Shown here: one piece after another, positions 8,251-15,574 of the stretch
Layout: every line of letters begins with the position of its first letter
How positions within the stretch are numbered: position 1 is the stretch's first letter
DNA from: Pseudomonadota bacterium
GTDB taxonomy: Bacteria; Pseudomonadota; Alphaproteobacteria; Rhizobiales; Hyphomicrobiaceae
Length of the DNA: 25,846 bases
Reading direction: 5' to 3'
Assembly (NCBI GenBank): GCA_023412805.1
Contig: JAEZRM010000111.1
Coordinates: forward strand, 1 to 25,846
Position numbers and translations under genes: made by a program
Notes under the pieces: generated by a model
Database searches by the model: none
What the model was told of the DNA's origin: nothing
Seen by the model: only the letters and a program-made list of their open reading frames with translations

Positions 8251-8670
8251 ATGAATCAGATGGCCATGCGAATTGATGATTTTGGCAAGCCTGCCTGGAT
8301 TGCCCTGATGGTGATCGGCTTCATCGTGTTCTGGCCGATCGGCCTGGCCATCCTGGCCTATATGATATGGAGCGGACGAATGGGATGTGGATGGCGGCGG
8401 GGTGAGTGGCGCGGGCAGAATTTCCGCGAGAAGTTCGGCAAATGGTCTGGCCCCTCGGGTCCGCAGTATTCGACCGGCAACCGCGCTTTCGACGAGTATC
8501 GTGCCGATACGATCCGACGCCTGGAGGAAGAGGCGCGCGATTTCGAGGGTTTCCTCGATCGCCTTCGCATGGCCAAAGACAAGGCCGAGTTCGACGAGTT
8601 CATGACGCAGCGGCGCAATAACCCGCCGCAGCCCCAGGCGCCGGAAGCCGACAAGCCGGCCGGCGCCTAA
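8251..8670 (+). CDS. DUF2852 family membrane protein
   Basis: Protein of 139 residues recognised as the DUF2852 family, common in Hyphomicrobiales and of unknown function. The ATG at 8251 follows GGGAG. One strongly hydrophobic helix spans about residues 15-40 (WIALMVIGFIVFWPIGLAIL and onward). A Gly/Trp/Arg-rich linker (GCGWRRGEWRG) follows, then a charged helix (YRADTIRRLEEEARDFEGFL) that the family shares, ending in a FDEFMTQRR segment and a Pro/Ala-rich tail. The topology is probably an N-terminal anchor with a cytosolic charged helix that could mediate oligomerisation. It is transcribed alone: its own promoter candidate lies at 8159-8186 and a strong terminator follows at 8695-8729. Confidence 0.85.
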   Translation: MNQMAMRIDDFGKPAWIALMVIGFIVFWPIGLAILAYMIWSGRMGCGWRRGEWRGQNFREKFGKWSGPSGPQYSTGNRAFDEYRADTIRRLEEEARDFEGFLDRLRMAKDKAEFDEFMTQRRNNPPQPQAPEADKPAGA

Positions 8671-8694
8671 GCAGGAATTGATGATCTGAGCCGA

Positions 8695-8729
8695 CAAGGC
8701 GGGCCCGCAAGCCCGCCTTGTTTGCTTTT
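8695..8729 (+). terminator. Rho-independent terminator after the DUF2852 gene
   Basis: A perfect 10-base stem, CAAGGCGGGC (8695-8704) with GCCCGCCTTG (8711-8720), encloses a 6-base loop and is followed by TTTGCTTTT on the plus strand. The reverse direction lacks a T-run, so it serves the plus-strand gene although it also lies just beyond the convergent aqpZ stop. Confidence 0.85.
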
Positions 8730-8737
8730 GGTGTTGG

Positions 8738-9430
8738 TCAGCTCTTCTTGGCGTCGAGCGCGCCCGTCTGGAACACGATCCCCGCCGCCGCCGCACCGAT
8801 CAGCGGCGCCACGATGAAGAGCCAGAGCTGAGAGAGTGCGCCGCTGCCGGCAAACAGCGCCGGTCCGAGGCTGCGGGCCGGGTTGACCGAGGTGCCCGTG
8901 ATCTGGATGCCAACGAGGTGGATCGCAACGAGTGTCAGGCCGATGGCGAGGCCGGCGTTGGCCGTCGCAGCGCCGGCACCCGTCGAGCCGAGGATCACGA
9001 CGACGAACAGGAAGGTGGCGACCACCTCGAAGACGAAAGCCGCGCCGAGCCCGTAGCCGCCGAGATAGGTCGGCCCCCAGCCGTTCTGGCCGAGACCCTG
9101 CTTGGCGACATCGAAGCCCGCGATCTTGCCTGAAGCGATCATGTAGAGCACGGCTGCGCCGGCGATCGCGCCGAGGCATTGCGCGATCACGTACTGGATG
9201 AAGTCGCCACTCGACATGCGCCCCGCGATGAGGGCACCGAGGCTGACGGCGGGATTGATGTGGCAGCCAGAGACGGGACCGATGCCGTAGGCCATGCCGA
9301 TGAGCGCAAGGCCGAAGGCGACGGCAATGCCGTGCACACCGATGACACCGGCACCGGCAATGACCGCGGAGCCGCAACCGAGAAAGACGAGCGTGAAAGT
9401 GCCGATGAATTCTGCGACGGCCTTGTTCAT
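8738..9430 (-). CDS. aqpZ: Aquaporin Z
   Basis: Inner-membrane water channel of the MIP family, 230 residues, the usual length. Six membrane helices and two half-helices are evident. The two NPA motifs are at 59-61 (GCHINPAVSLG) and in GTSVNPARSLGPAL. The selectivity-filter residues match water-selective AqpZ rather than glycerol facilitators: Phe in the second helix (AVAFGLALIG), His in HLVGIQITG, Thr in GTSVNPAR, and the Arg after the second NPA. The ATG at 9430 has CAGGGG about 9 bases upstream. It likely supports osmotic adaptation. A 13-base palindrome lies about 78 bases upstream. Confidence 0.95.
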   Translation of the reverse strand: MNKAVAEFIGTFTLVFLGCGSAVIAGAGVIGVHGIAVAFGLALIGMAYGIGPVSGCHINPAVSLGALIAGRMSSGDFIQYVIAQCLGAIAGAAVLYMIASGKIAGFDVAKQGLGQNGWGPTYLGGYGLGAAFVFEVVATFLFVVVILGSTGAGAATANAGLAIGLTLVAIHLVGIQITGTSVNPARSLGPALFAGSGALSQLWLFIVAPLIGAAAAGIVFQTGALDAKKS

Positions 9431-9507
9431 GGCGAAACCCCTGAAAGAGGATGTGAAGCGCAGACGCGGATAGCAGATTCAGAAAACCCGATCACAGCGA
9501 CCGAAAT

Positions 9508-9520
9508 CACAACTGTTGTG
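9508..9520. promoter_or_regulatory. Short perfect palindrome upstream of aqpZ
   Basis: CACAAC-T-GTTGTG is a perfect 13-base palindrome in the 146-base gap between the aqpZ start and the benE stop. Its place suggests an operator for aqpZ, but no well-formed promoter could be aligned with it, and 6-base arms occur by chance. Confidence 0.2.
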
Positions 9521-9576
9521 CTCGAATCATCAGTAGTCGAGAGGTCGGTTCGCGGGCGCGAAGAAATACGCGGCGT

Positions 9577-10812
9577 TCAATTCTTCGGTGCTACGCGCGC
9601 TGCGAAATCGCCGCGCTCCAGGATTCGCGAGACGAGCGTGCCGAACACCAGACCCCAGAACGGCGCGCCGATGCCCGCGATGGCGATGCCGCTGACCGTC
9701 ACCAGGAAGGCGACCAGCGCACCGATGCCGAACGCACCCTGGAAGGCTGTCGCAAAGGCCCCCTGGAGCACGCGCAGCATGGCAAGACCGGCAAGCGTGG
9801 CGATGAACGCAGGCGGCGTCGCCAGCAGCAGCTTCGTGAACAGGGGGGAGAAGAGCCCGAAGACGAGGGCGAGCAACCCAACGAGAATGCCGGCTGCGTA
9901 GTGCGTGCGCTTGTCGCGTCCGGTCGAGAGAATGGCGTTGGTCGGTCCGGTGAGGCAGGTCGATACGGTGCCGACGAGAGCGGCGAACATCGACCACAGG
10001 CCGCAGGCGGCGCCAATGGCATTTACTGGCGGTTCGTGCCCCGTGCTGCGAAGGACCGCAATGCCCTGTCCGTTCTGCACGACGAGCACCGTGATGGCGA
10101 GTGGCACGACGAGCTCGACGAGCGTCGCCGCATTGAAGTGCGGGACCACAAAGACTGGCGCGGCAAATACGGTGCTGCTGTCGATCGGCGGGAGCGTGCC
10201 GGTGTGCGTGAGCGCGATGACGACGATGCCGACGGCCATGGCGACGATCAGCGGCGGCAGGCGCATGGCGACGGCCGGCAGCGCCGACAATGCGAGGAAA
10301 GTGACCGTCATCGAGAGCGCGATCGGAAGATCGCTCTCGAATGCTCTCACCCAGTCGAGGCCGAAGGGCAGGAATACGCCGGCCACCATGCCCATGACGA
10401 TGGGCATGGGTACGGCATCCATGACGCGACGCACGACGCCCGTCAGGCCGAGCACCAGCATGAGCACGCCCGTGACCAGGAAGGCGCCGACAACCTCGTT
10501 GAAACTGGCGTGCGCGAGCGCGGGGCCCACCAGCACGGTGCCGGGAATGGTCCAGAAGAAGACGAGCGGCTGGCGATAGGCGGCGCAGAAGGCAATGGAG
10601 AGAAAGCCATTGATGAAGAAGGCGCCGAAGAGCCAGGAGGCCGCCTTCGCCTCGCTCAGGCCCGCGCGCGCCGTGACGGCGAGTATGATCGCAACCGGCC
10701 CCGATATCGAAAAGGCGAAGGCGACGACGGCATTGACCGCATTCTCGGCCGAAAGATCGCGCGCGAAGTCCGCGGGGCCCGCCACCGGGCGGCTGATCGG
10801 CTCGAGAGACAT
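9577..10812 (-). CDS. benE: BenE-family benzoate/H+ symporter-like transporter
   Basis: Inner-membrane carrier of 411 residues, the size of BenE (about 390-410), with about twelve hydrophobic segments. The family's features are visible: FSISGPVAIILAVTARAGLS near residue 35, the PLVFFWTIPGTVLVG segment, DAVPMPIVMGMVAGVFLPFG, and VVQNGQGIAVLRSTGHEPPVN. Later come CLTGPTNAIL and a C-terminal half resembling the NCS2-like fold. The family imports benzoate with protons, but its members lie beside many different genes, so the real substrate may be another aromatic or organic acid. No benzoate dioxygenase genes are in the window. The gene is divergent from an FMN-dependent 2-hydroxyacid dehydrogenase, which may supply context for its substrate. 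Confidence 0.88.
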   Translation of the reverse strand: MSLEPISRPVAGPADFARDLSAENAVNAVVAFAFSISGPVAIILAVTARAGLSEAKAASWLFGAFFINGFLSIAFCAAYRQPLVFFWTIPGTVLVGPALAHASFNEVVGAFLVTGVLMLVLGLTGVVRRVMDAVPMPIVMGMVAGVFLPFGLDWVRAFESDLPIALSMTVTFLALSALPAVAMRLPPLIVAMAVGIVVIALTHTGTLPPIDSSTVFAAPVFVVPHFNAATLVELVVPLAITVLVVQNGQGIAVLRSTGHEPPVNAIGAACGLWSMFAALVGTVSTCLTGPTNAILSTGRDKRTHYAAGILVGLLALVFGLFSPLFTKLLLATPPAFIATLAGLAMLRVLQGAFATAFQGAFGIGALVAFLVTVSGIAIAGIGAPFWGLVFGTLVSRILERGDFAARVAPKN

Positions 10813-11008
10813 TCAATTTCCTCGGATCGTACTGCCAGTTCTCCCTGCGCAGGGCCGGCATTTCTTATGGGACCGCTCGGCAATGCTGGCATGCAAGTGG
10901 CTGATTTCCGCTTGATCCAACCGCCGCGTGGCTTCAGTTTCCTCGGTCGGGAAACGCACAGACTGCAATCCACGCGCAAAACGCTGTCCACGAGGGAAGG
11001 GCCCGCCC
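10813..11008. promoter_or_regulatory. Divergent intergenic region between benE and the 2-hydroxyacid dehydrogenase gene
   Basis: This 196-base region must hold the promoters of both genes. It contains the inverted repeat GTTTCC (10937-10942) / GGAAAC (10950-10955) with a 7-base spacer, a plausible operator half-way to the dehydrogenase gene. A weaker 9-base inverted repeat with one mismatch (10854-10862 with 10882-10890) lies nearer benE. I see no convincing -35/-10 pair and no regulator gene beside it. Confidence 0.35.
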
Positions 11009-12205
11009 ATGAATGCCGCACGTCCCGGCTCGGTTCACAACTATGACGAACTACGGCGCCTGGCCAAGCGCCGTCTGCCGAAGATCGCCTATGACTTCAT
11101 CGAGGGCGGCGCCGACGGCGAAGAAGGGCTCGACCGGAACTTCGAGGGATTCGCGCGCTACAGTCTCGTCCCGCGCTATCTGGTCGACGTCACGAAGCGC
11201 GATCTGTCGACCGAACTCTTCGGCCGCCGCTATTCGAGCCCTGTCGGCATCGCACCGACAGGCATCGCAGCGCTATTCCGTCCGGGCGCGGACATGATGC
11301 TCGCGCGGGCCGCGCGTGATGCGAACGTGCCTTTCATCATGTCCGGAACGGGCACCGGCTCGATCGAGGATCTGGGTCGCGAGGCACCCGATCACGGCTG
11401 GTATCAGCTCTATGCGGCGAAGGACAAAACCATCTCCGAGGACATGATCCGGCGCTCGAAGGATGCCGGTCTCAAGACGCTCGTCTTCACCGTCGATGTG
11501 CCCGTGCATTCGAACCGCTTGCGCAACAAGCGCAATGGCATGTCACGACCGCTGAACATGCCGCTGAGGACGAAGCTCGAAGCGCTCATGCATCCGGGAT
11601 GGATGTTCGACTACTACCGCAGCGGCGGCCAGCCCATGTTTCCGAACTGGGCGCCCTACGCAGGCCCAGGCGCGCAGAACGATGCCGACAAGGTCGCCGC
11701 GTTCGTCTCCTCGCAGACGACGCCGGCCATGACCTGGGATGATGTGAAGCGCTTCCGCGATCTCTGGCCCGGCAACTTCGTGCTCAAGGGCATCATGCAC
11801 CCCCGCGACGCGGAGATCGCGCGCGATGCCGGCGTCGATGGCATCATGGTGTCGAACCACGGCGCGCGACAGCTCAACACTGCCCCATCGCCCGTCGAAG
11901 TATTCCCCGCGATCCGAGATGCCGTCGGCGACAAGATGACATTGATGCTGGACAGCGGCGTGCGCGGCGGCTCGGATGTCGTGACGGCGCTCTGCCTCGG
12001 TGCGAAGTACGTTTTTGTCGGTCGCATGACGCTCTACGCGGTTGCTGCCGGTGGCGAGCGGCTTGCCTCACGCGCGCTCGACATCATGCGCAATGAGGTC
12101 GACCTCACCATGGGCCAGATGGGAGCGCCGAATATTGCGGCACTCGGCCCCGAGTTCCTCATGTGGGACGATCAGGAGGACTTGAAGCGCAACCGCCGGC
12201 CCTGA
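11009..12205 (+). CDS. FMN-dependent 2-hydroxyacid dehydrogenase (lactate/mandelate dehydrogenase family)
   Basis: TIM-barrel flavoenzyme of 398 residues oxidising an (S)-2-hydroxy acid to the 2-oxo acid, probably membrane-associated and passing electrons to the quinone pool. The ATG at 11009 follows GAGGGAAGG (10992-11000); upstream in-frame sequence lacks family features. Active-site residues are visible: Tyr28 (PKIAYDFIEGGA), Tyr135 (WYQLYAAKD), Asp163 (TVDVPVHSNR), Lys260 (VLKGIMHPRDA), and His284 with Arg287 in the signature SNHGARQ. Where most relatives have GRQLD, this one has ARQLN, so Asp is replaced by Asn just after the signature. The middle of the barrel (MTWDDVKRFRDLWPG) resembles both LldD and mandelate dehydrogenase MdlB. 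Substrate choice is open; divergence from a benE-like gene slightly favours an aromatic hydroxy acid. Confidence 0.9.
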   Translation: MNAARPGSVHNYDELRRLAKRRLPKIAYDFIEGGADGEEGLDRNFEGFARYSLVPRYLVDVTKRDLSTELFGRRYSSPVGIAPTGIAALFRPGADMMLARAARDANVPFIMSGTGTGSIEDLGREAPDHGWYQLYAAKDKTISEDMIRRSKDAGLKTLVFTVDVPVHSNRLRNKRNGMSRPLNMPLRTKLEALMHPGWMFDYYRSGGQPMFPNWAPYAGPGAQNDADKVAAFVSSQTTPAMTWDDVKRFRDLWPGNFVLKGIMHPRDAEIARDAGVDGIMVSNHGARQLNTAPSPVEVFPAIRDAVGDKMTLMLDSGVRGGSDVVTALCLGAKYVFVGRMTLYAVAAGGERLASRALDIMRNEVDLTMGQMGAPNIAALGPEFLMWDDQEDLKRNRRP

Positions 12206-12212
12206 GCGCTTC

Positions 12213-12776
12213 TTAAGCGCCGTCGACCTTGTATTTCTTGAATTCGGCGACGAGAGCCTGCAGGGCGCTTGCGACATCGAGGCCCGTTTCGACGAGCGTC
12301 TTGAGGCTCGCACGCTCCTGCACGAGCTTGTTGAGACGGTCCTGCTGCTCACCGAAGCCGAAATACACGGGCTCCGGCGCGACGATCTCGCCATCCTCGA
12401 CCGCGCACATGATGTCGAAGGCATTCTGCGAGGCGAGCACCAGCATCGACGCGACGTCGTTCATGAGCTGGTGATAGATGCGCGCGAGGCCAGGGTCGAT
12501 GCGTGGCCCGTGAACGCCGAACTTCAGTGGCGAAGCGGCCGCCGCACCCTCACCTGCAAAGAGGCGCGGATTGCGGTTCAGTCGCTTGAAGACTTCCTGC
12601 AGGCCAAGGCAGCACGATTCGAGATCACGCAACACGAATCCGACTTTCCGCCGCCCACGAGTGCTTTCGGGCGCACGCTCCTGTCCAACCCAGTGCACGG
12701 CGGCGATGGAGGCGATCGCTGCCAGTGCTGACAGTGCCGGAAGAACGACTGCAAGCGGATCGGGCGCGATGCGCAT
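12213..12776 (-). CDS. Unrecognised membrane-anchored protein downstream of the extensin-like gene
   Basis: I do not recognise this protein (187 residues from the ATG at 12776). An alternative TTG at 12839 has GAGGAA a few bases upstream and would add 21 Pro/charged residues, so the start is uncertain. Near the N-terminus a hydrophobic stretch (PLAVVLPALSALAAIASIAA) is a membrane anchor or uncleaved signal. The rest looks soluble and helical: VGFVLRDLESCCLGLQEVF with a Cys pair, then IYHQLMNDVASMLVLASQNA and a C-terminal charged helix ending VAEFKKYKVDGA. It lies in the same direction as, and 168 bases after, the extensin-like gene, so co-transcription and an envelope role are possible. Its stop is only 7 bases from that of the convergent dehydrogenase, with a small GCGCTT/AAGCGC hairpin (12206-12220) between. 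Confidence 0.7.
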   Translation of the reverse strand: MRIAPDPLAVVLPALSALAAIASIAAVHWVGQERAPESTRGRRKVGFVLRDLESCCLGLQEVFKRLNRNPRLFAGEGAAAASPLKFGVHGPRIDPGLARIYHQLMNDVASMLVLASQNAFDIMCAVEDGEIVAPEPVYFGFGEQQDRLNKLVQERASLKTLVETGLDVASALQALVAEFKKYKVDGA

Positions 12777-12944
12777 GTCGGCTTCGCTGTCGCCATCCCT
12801 GGGCTTTGCGGCCGGCAACGGTCGTGGTGGTCGTCCCAAGGCGGGTTCCTCGTCCGGCGGCCAGAATCCAGGTCTGCAAGCGTGTAATGCAGGAATGCGG
12901 CAAAGCCCAGTGCATCGCGCAGATGCAACGCCGGGCGCCAGAAG

Positions 12945-14279
12945 CTACTCGCAGAAGCTCTTGTAGCGACGCTTGGCCATGTCGAGGTGGAAATGATCGC
13001 GATGCGCTTCGTTGGCCTCGGGGCCGAGCACGGTACCGAACGTACCGCAGGCCGCCTCGTGAACCTCGCGCAGGAACTGACCTTTCGGGCCAGGATTTTT
13101 CGCCGCTGCAGCCAGGGACGCCGATGCCGGCAGCAAGCCTGCGGGCGTTTTTTCCGCGACGAGAGCTGCTTCCTTCGCGGCGGCTCTGGCGTCCTCACGT
13201 TCCTTCCGGCGCTCGGCGCGTTTGAGGCGTCGCAACTCGCGCGGCGAGAGCTTCTCGGCTGGCTCGGGCGCAGCCTCTTCTTTCGCATCGGTCTTTGGTT
13301 CTGACTTGGCATCAGACTTCGCGGCGGTCTTGGTTTCGGCCTTGGGTTGCGCCTGGGCGTCGGATTTGTCCTCGCTTCTTGCGCCAACCTTGTTTTTGCC
13401 GGCCGCCTTGGCAGCGGCTTCCTTGGCGGCCTTCGCGGCAGCCTCTGCGGCGGCCGCCGCAGCTTTGCGCGCGGCTTCTGCAGCTTTCTCGGCAGCAATC
13501 TGGGCCGCGATATCGCGCGCGACCGGCCCCCAGTCGCGTTTGAGATCGGCGACCTGGCCGTCCTCAGTGATGAAGTCGCGTATGTCGAGGGCATTGGCGA
13601 GCGCGTGCTCGCTCAGGCGCGTGGACGTGCGCGCGTACGCATTCCGGCAGGAATAGTCGCTGATGTTGCTGATCTTGGTGACGGCCTTGCCGAAGTGTCG
13701 CTGCGCCGCCGGCTGGACATCGTTGTCCATCCATTGCACGAGCGCGACGACGAGATCGCAGGTCATGGTTGCGGGTGGAGAGATGCTGACCTTCTTCTCT
13801 TTGCCGATGCTGGTGACCTTCACCGGCGCTGCGGACCCGCATCCGCCGTCGCGCACGGGAGCGGCTTCCTCGAATTCCGCGTCGACATCCTTGAGGACCG
13901 TGACGCAGCGTGCGCGTTCGGCGGCTGTCTCCTCCTCGGTCCAGGTCTTGAGGATTTCGGGTGTTCCGGGCAGTAGTTTTGGCCAGCGTCCGCCCTTCCC
14001 GCGTCGGGTGTCGACCTTGGGTACAGTGCGGAGCGGATTGCGTTCGGGAATTTGCAGTGCGGTTTCGCGCACGGGATTCCGCTCGGGGATCGGCAACTCG
14101 GCTTCGCGCACGGGATTACGCTCCGGAAGGGGTAATCCGGTCTCGCGCAGGGGATTGCGCTCGGGCAGCCGCTCGTCTGCGACAGCGCCGCCGCCGAGAA
14201 GGAGCAGGAAGACGAGCGCCACGGCCATCTGGCAGCCGGACGTCAGCACGCGCATTCGATGGCAGCGCTCCAGTGACAT
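12945..14279 (-). CDS. Extensin-like C-terminal domain protein with PERNP repeats and an Ala/Lys-rich insertion
   Basis: Exported protein (444 residues from the ATG at 14279; the ATG at 14255 is about as good, each having a GGAG upstream). A signal peptide (core MAVALVFLLLLGGG) is followed by four 13-residue repeats with PERNP at residues 39, 52, 65 and 78. The extensin-like domain then starts near residue 125. This domain has the fold and metal motifs of M15/VanY-type DD-peptidases: SEHALANALD at 223-232 and EAHRDHFHLD at 424-433 supply the His/Asp/His ligands. Several Cys probably form disulfides. Between the two motifs lies an Ala/Lys/Glu-rich, low-complexity stretch (about 261-401) that ordinary members lack. 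The probable role is trimming or binding of peptidoglycan in the periplasm. The unrecognised gene at 12213-12776 follows in the same direction. Confidence 0.85.
   Translation of the reverse strand: MSLERCHRMRVLTSGCQMAVALVFLLLLGGGAVADERLPERNPLRETGLPLPERNPVREAELPIPERNPVRETALQIPERNPLRTVPKVDTRRGKGGRWPKLLPGTPEILKTWTEEETAAERARCVTVLKDVDAEFEEAAPVRDGGCGSAAPVKVTSIGKEKKVSISPPATMTCDLVVALVQWMDNDVQPAAQRHFGKAVTKISNISDYSCRNAYARTSTRLSEHALANALDIRDFITEDGQVADLKRDWGPVARDIAAQIAAEKAAEAARKAAAAAAEAAAKAAKEAAAKAAGKNKVGARSEDKSDAQAQPKAETKTAAKSDAKSEPKTDAKEEAAPEPAEKLSPRELRRLKRAERRKEREDARAAAKEAALVAEKTPAGLLPASASLAAAAKNPGPKGQFLREVHEAACGTFGTVLGPEANEAHRDHFHLDMAKRRYKSFCE
14013..14168 (-). repeat. Four tandem 39-base (13-residue) repeats within the extensin-like gene
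   Basis: The encoded units are LPERNPLRETGLP, LPERNPVREAELP, IPERNPVRETALQ and IPERNPLRTVPKV. PERNP recurs at an exact 13-residue spacing four times, immediately after the signal peptide. The nucleotide copies (containing cgttcggga, cgctcgggg and similar) have diverged at silent sites, so the period is held at protein level. Confidence 0.9.
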
Positions 14280-14352
14280 GGCTCCACAAAACACCTGACG
14301 CCAGAGATGAGTTTCCACCACAGGACGAGAATCATTCGTGCTCTGCACTTAC

Positions 14353-14380
14353 ATTATGTGGCGCCTATCCGGCCATCCAA
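14353..14380 (-). promoter_or_regulatory. Candidate promoter of the extensin-like gene
   Basis: On the minus strand a -10-like CATAAT (14358-14353; 5 of 6 to TATAAT) lies 16 bases after TTGGAT (14380-14375), which matches only the TTG of a -35 box. Transcription would begin near 14345, leaving a leader of about 65 bases to the ATG at 14279 and excluding the in-frame GTG at 14348 as start. The remaining divergent region to 14441 shows only the ribosome site AGGGAGG of the plus-strand gene. Confidence 0.35.
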
Positions 14381-14441
14381 TGGCGAATGAGCTGTTCGTT
14401 CGCTAAGGTGCTGTTCCGAGAGCGCAGTAGAGGGAGGCTCC

Positions 14442-15542
14442 ATGAGCGGTCCAGCCGCGGCGGCAGATGCGTCGGATGGTCTCAGGTGCGAGCAAGAGGG
14501 CGCGCTGCGGATCGTGACACTCGATCGCTCCGACAAGCGCAATGCGCTGACCATTGCGGCGCGCGCGCGTCTTGCAGCCGAACTGCCCGCGTATGCACGG
14601 GATCCGATCACGTATGCGGTCGTCATTCGCTCGGCGGTGGACGGGATGTTCTGCGCTGGCGGCGATGTCATCGAGATGGCCGCGCTCGCGGACAGGGATA
14701 TGGAGGCCGCCGAAAGGGCGCTCGGTGACGAGATCATGCTCGTCTGGCTCGCGGAGTGTTTCACCAAGCCGACGGTATCGCTGATCGATGGTGCGGTTAT
14801 GGGCGGGGGCAACGGCATCAGCCGTTTCGGCACGCACCGGGTTGCCGGCGAGCGCTATCGCTTCGCCATGCCCGAGACGGGGCTCGGTTTCCTCCCCAAC
14901 AACGGTCTCGCGCACACCTTCGCGCGCCTGCCGAAGGATATCGGCATGTATCTCGCGCTGACGGGCGAGGCACTCGGCCCCGCGGATGCGTACCGCCTCG
15001 GCCTCGTTACGCACTGCATTCCGGCTGTGGAATTCGGCGCCATCACCGCGGCGCTGGCCGGCGCCGATCCTGTCGATCCGCTCGTCGACACGCGCCATCA
15101 GGATCCGGGGCCCGCCCCGATTCTGGCCCGCGCCGAGATCATCACACGCACGTTCAACGCCAGCACGGTCGCGGAGATCATCGCCCGCCTCGAGCGTGAG
15201 CGCGGCCCGGCGGCTGCCTGGGCGGAAGAGACGCGCGCTCGCCTCCTCGAGCGTTCGCCGACAGCGCTGGCGGTGACGCACCGATTTGTCCGCGAGGCGT
15301 CGTCGATGCAACTCAACGAAGTGCTGGAGATGGAGCACGCGCTCGTCTGCCGGATGATGGAGCTTCCGGACATCCATGCGGGCGTGCGCGCCCGGCTGAT
15401 TGCGCGGGGAGAGCCGCCGCGCTGGCGCCCTTCGCGGATCGAGGATGTAAGTGCAGCCATGCTGGACGCGATCTTCACAAGCCCTGAAGCCCATCACGTC
15501 AGATTGCCGGAGCGGCAAACGATGCAGGAAATGCTTGCCTGA
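14442..15542 (+). CDS. 3-hydroxyisobutyryl-CoA hydrolase-like protein of the enoyl-CoA hydratase superfamily
   Basis: Crotonase-fold protein of 366 residues, the length and C-terminal extension of HIBCH, which hydrolyses 3-hydroxyisobutyryl-CoA in valine breakdown. The ATG at 14442 follows AGGGAGG. CoA and oxyanion motifs are FCAGGDV (70-76) and MGGGNGIS (120-127). The C-terminal part shows HIBCH hallmarks FNASTVAEII, SPTALAVTHR, LNEVLEMEHALV and GVRARLIARGEPPRWRP. The catalytic Glu is at 145 (MPETGLGF), but the acid eight residues later, normally Asp in the ETxIGLFPD segment, is Asn here (LPNN, residue 153). The substrate or activity may therefore differ from classical HIBCH. No other valine-pathway gene is adjacent. 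It diverges from the extensin-like gene by 162 bases. Confidence 0.85.
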   Translation: MSGPAAAADASDGLRCEQEGALRIVTLDRSDKRNALTIAARARLAAELPAYARDPITYAVVIRSAVDGMFCAGGDVIEMAALADRDMEAAERALGDEIMLVWLAECFTKPTVSLIDGAVMGGGNGISRFGTHRVAGERYRFAMPETGLGFLPNNGLAHTFARLPKDIGMYLALTGEALGPADAYRLGLVTHCIPAVEFGAITAALAGADPVDPLVDTRHQDPGPAPILARAEIITRTFNASTVAEIIARLERERGPAAAWAEETRARLLERSPTALAVTHRFVREASSMQLNEVLEMEHALVCRMMELPDIHAGVRARLIARGEPPRWRPSRIEDVSAAMLDAIFTSPEAHHVRLPERQTMQEMLA

Positions 15543-15545
15543 AAT

Positions 15546-15574
15546 TTGAGAAATTCCAGATCTCATCCTGTATT
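15546..15574 (+). promoter_or_regulatory. Candidate promoter of the MarR/LdtR-like regulator
   Basis: TTGAGA (15546-15551) and TGTATT (15569-15574) are separated by 17 bases, a sensible sigma-70 arrangement (5 of 6 and 4 of 6 matches). The following leader to 15713 is strikingly AT-rich compared with its surroundings, especially 15590-15650, consistent with a regulated promoter zone. A ribosome site, CCGGAGG, precedes the ATG at 15714. Confidence 0.4.

Noticed and set aside
9901..11046. Plus-strand open frame opposite benE running into the dehydrogenase leader
   Set aside because: Composition typical of antisense to a membrane protein (Arg/Asp/His-rich); the minus-strand gene is clear.
11284..11297. 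The SNHGARQ signature of the hydroxyacid dehydrogenase (codons near 11852-11872) considered as evidence of a dead enzyme
   Set aside because: Ala at the second Gly position is permitted by the known family signature, and all catalytic Tyr, Asp, Lys, His and Arg residues are present.
12206..12220. GCGCTT-CTT-AAGCGC hairpin between convergent genes considered as a terminator
   Set aside because: The stem is only 6 bases with a 3-base loop and has no T-run on either side.
14013..14168. Regularly spaced repeats considered as a CRISPR array
   Set aside because: The 39-base period is in frame with the extensin-like gene, units are diverged, contiguous and without spacers.
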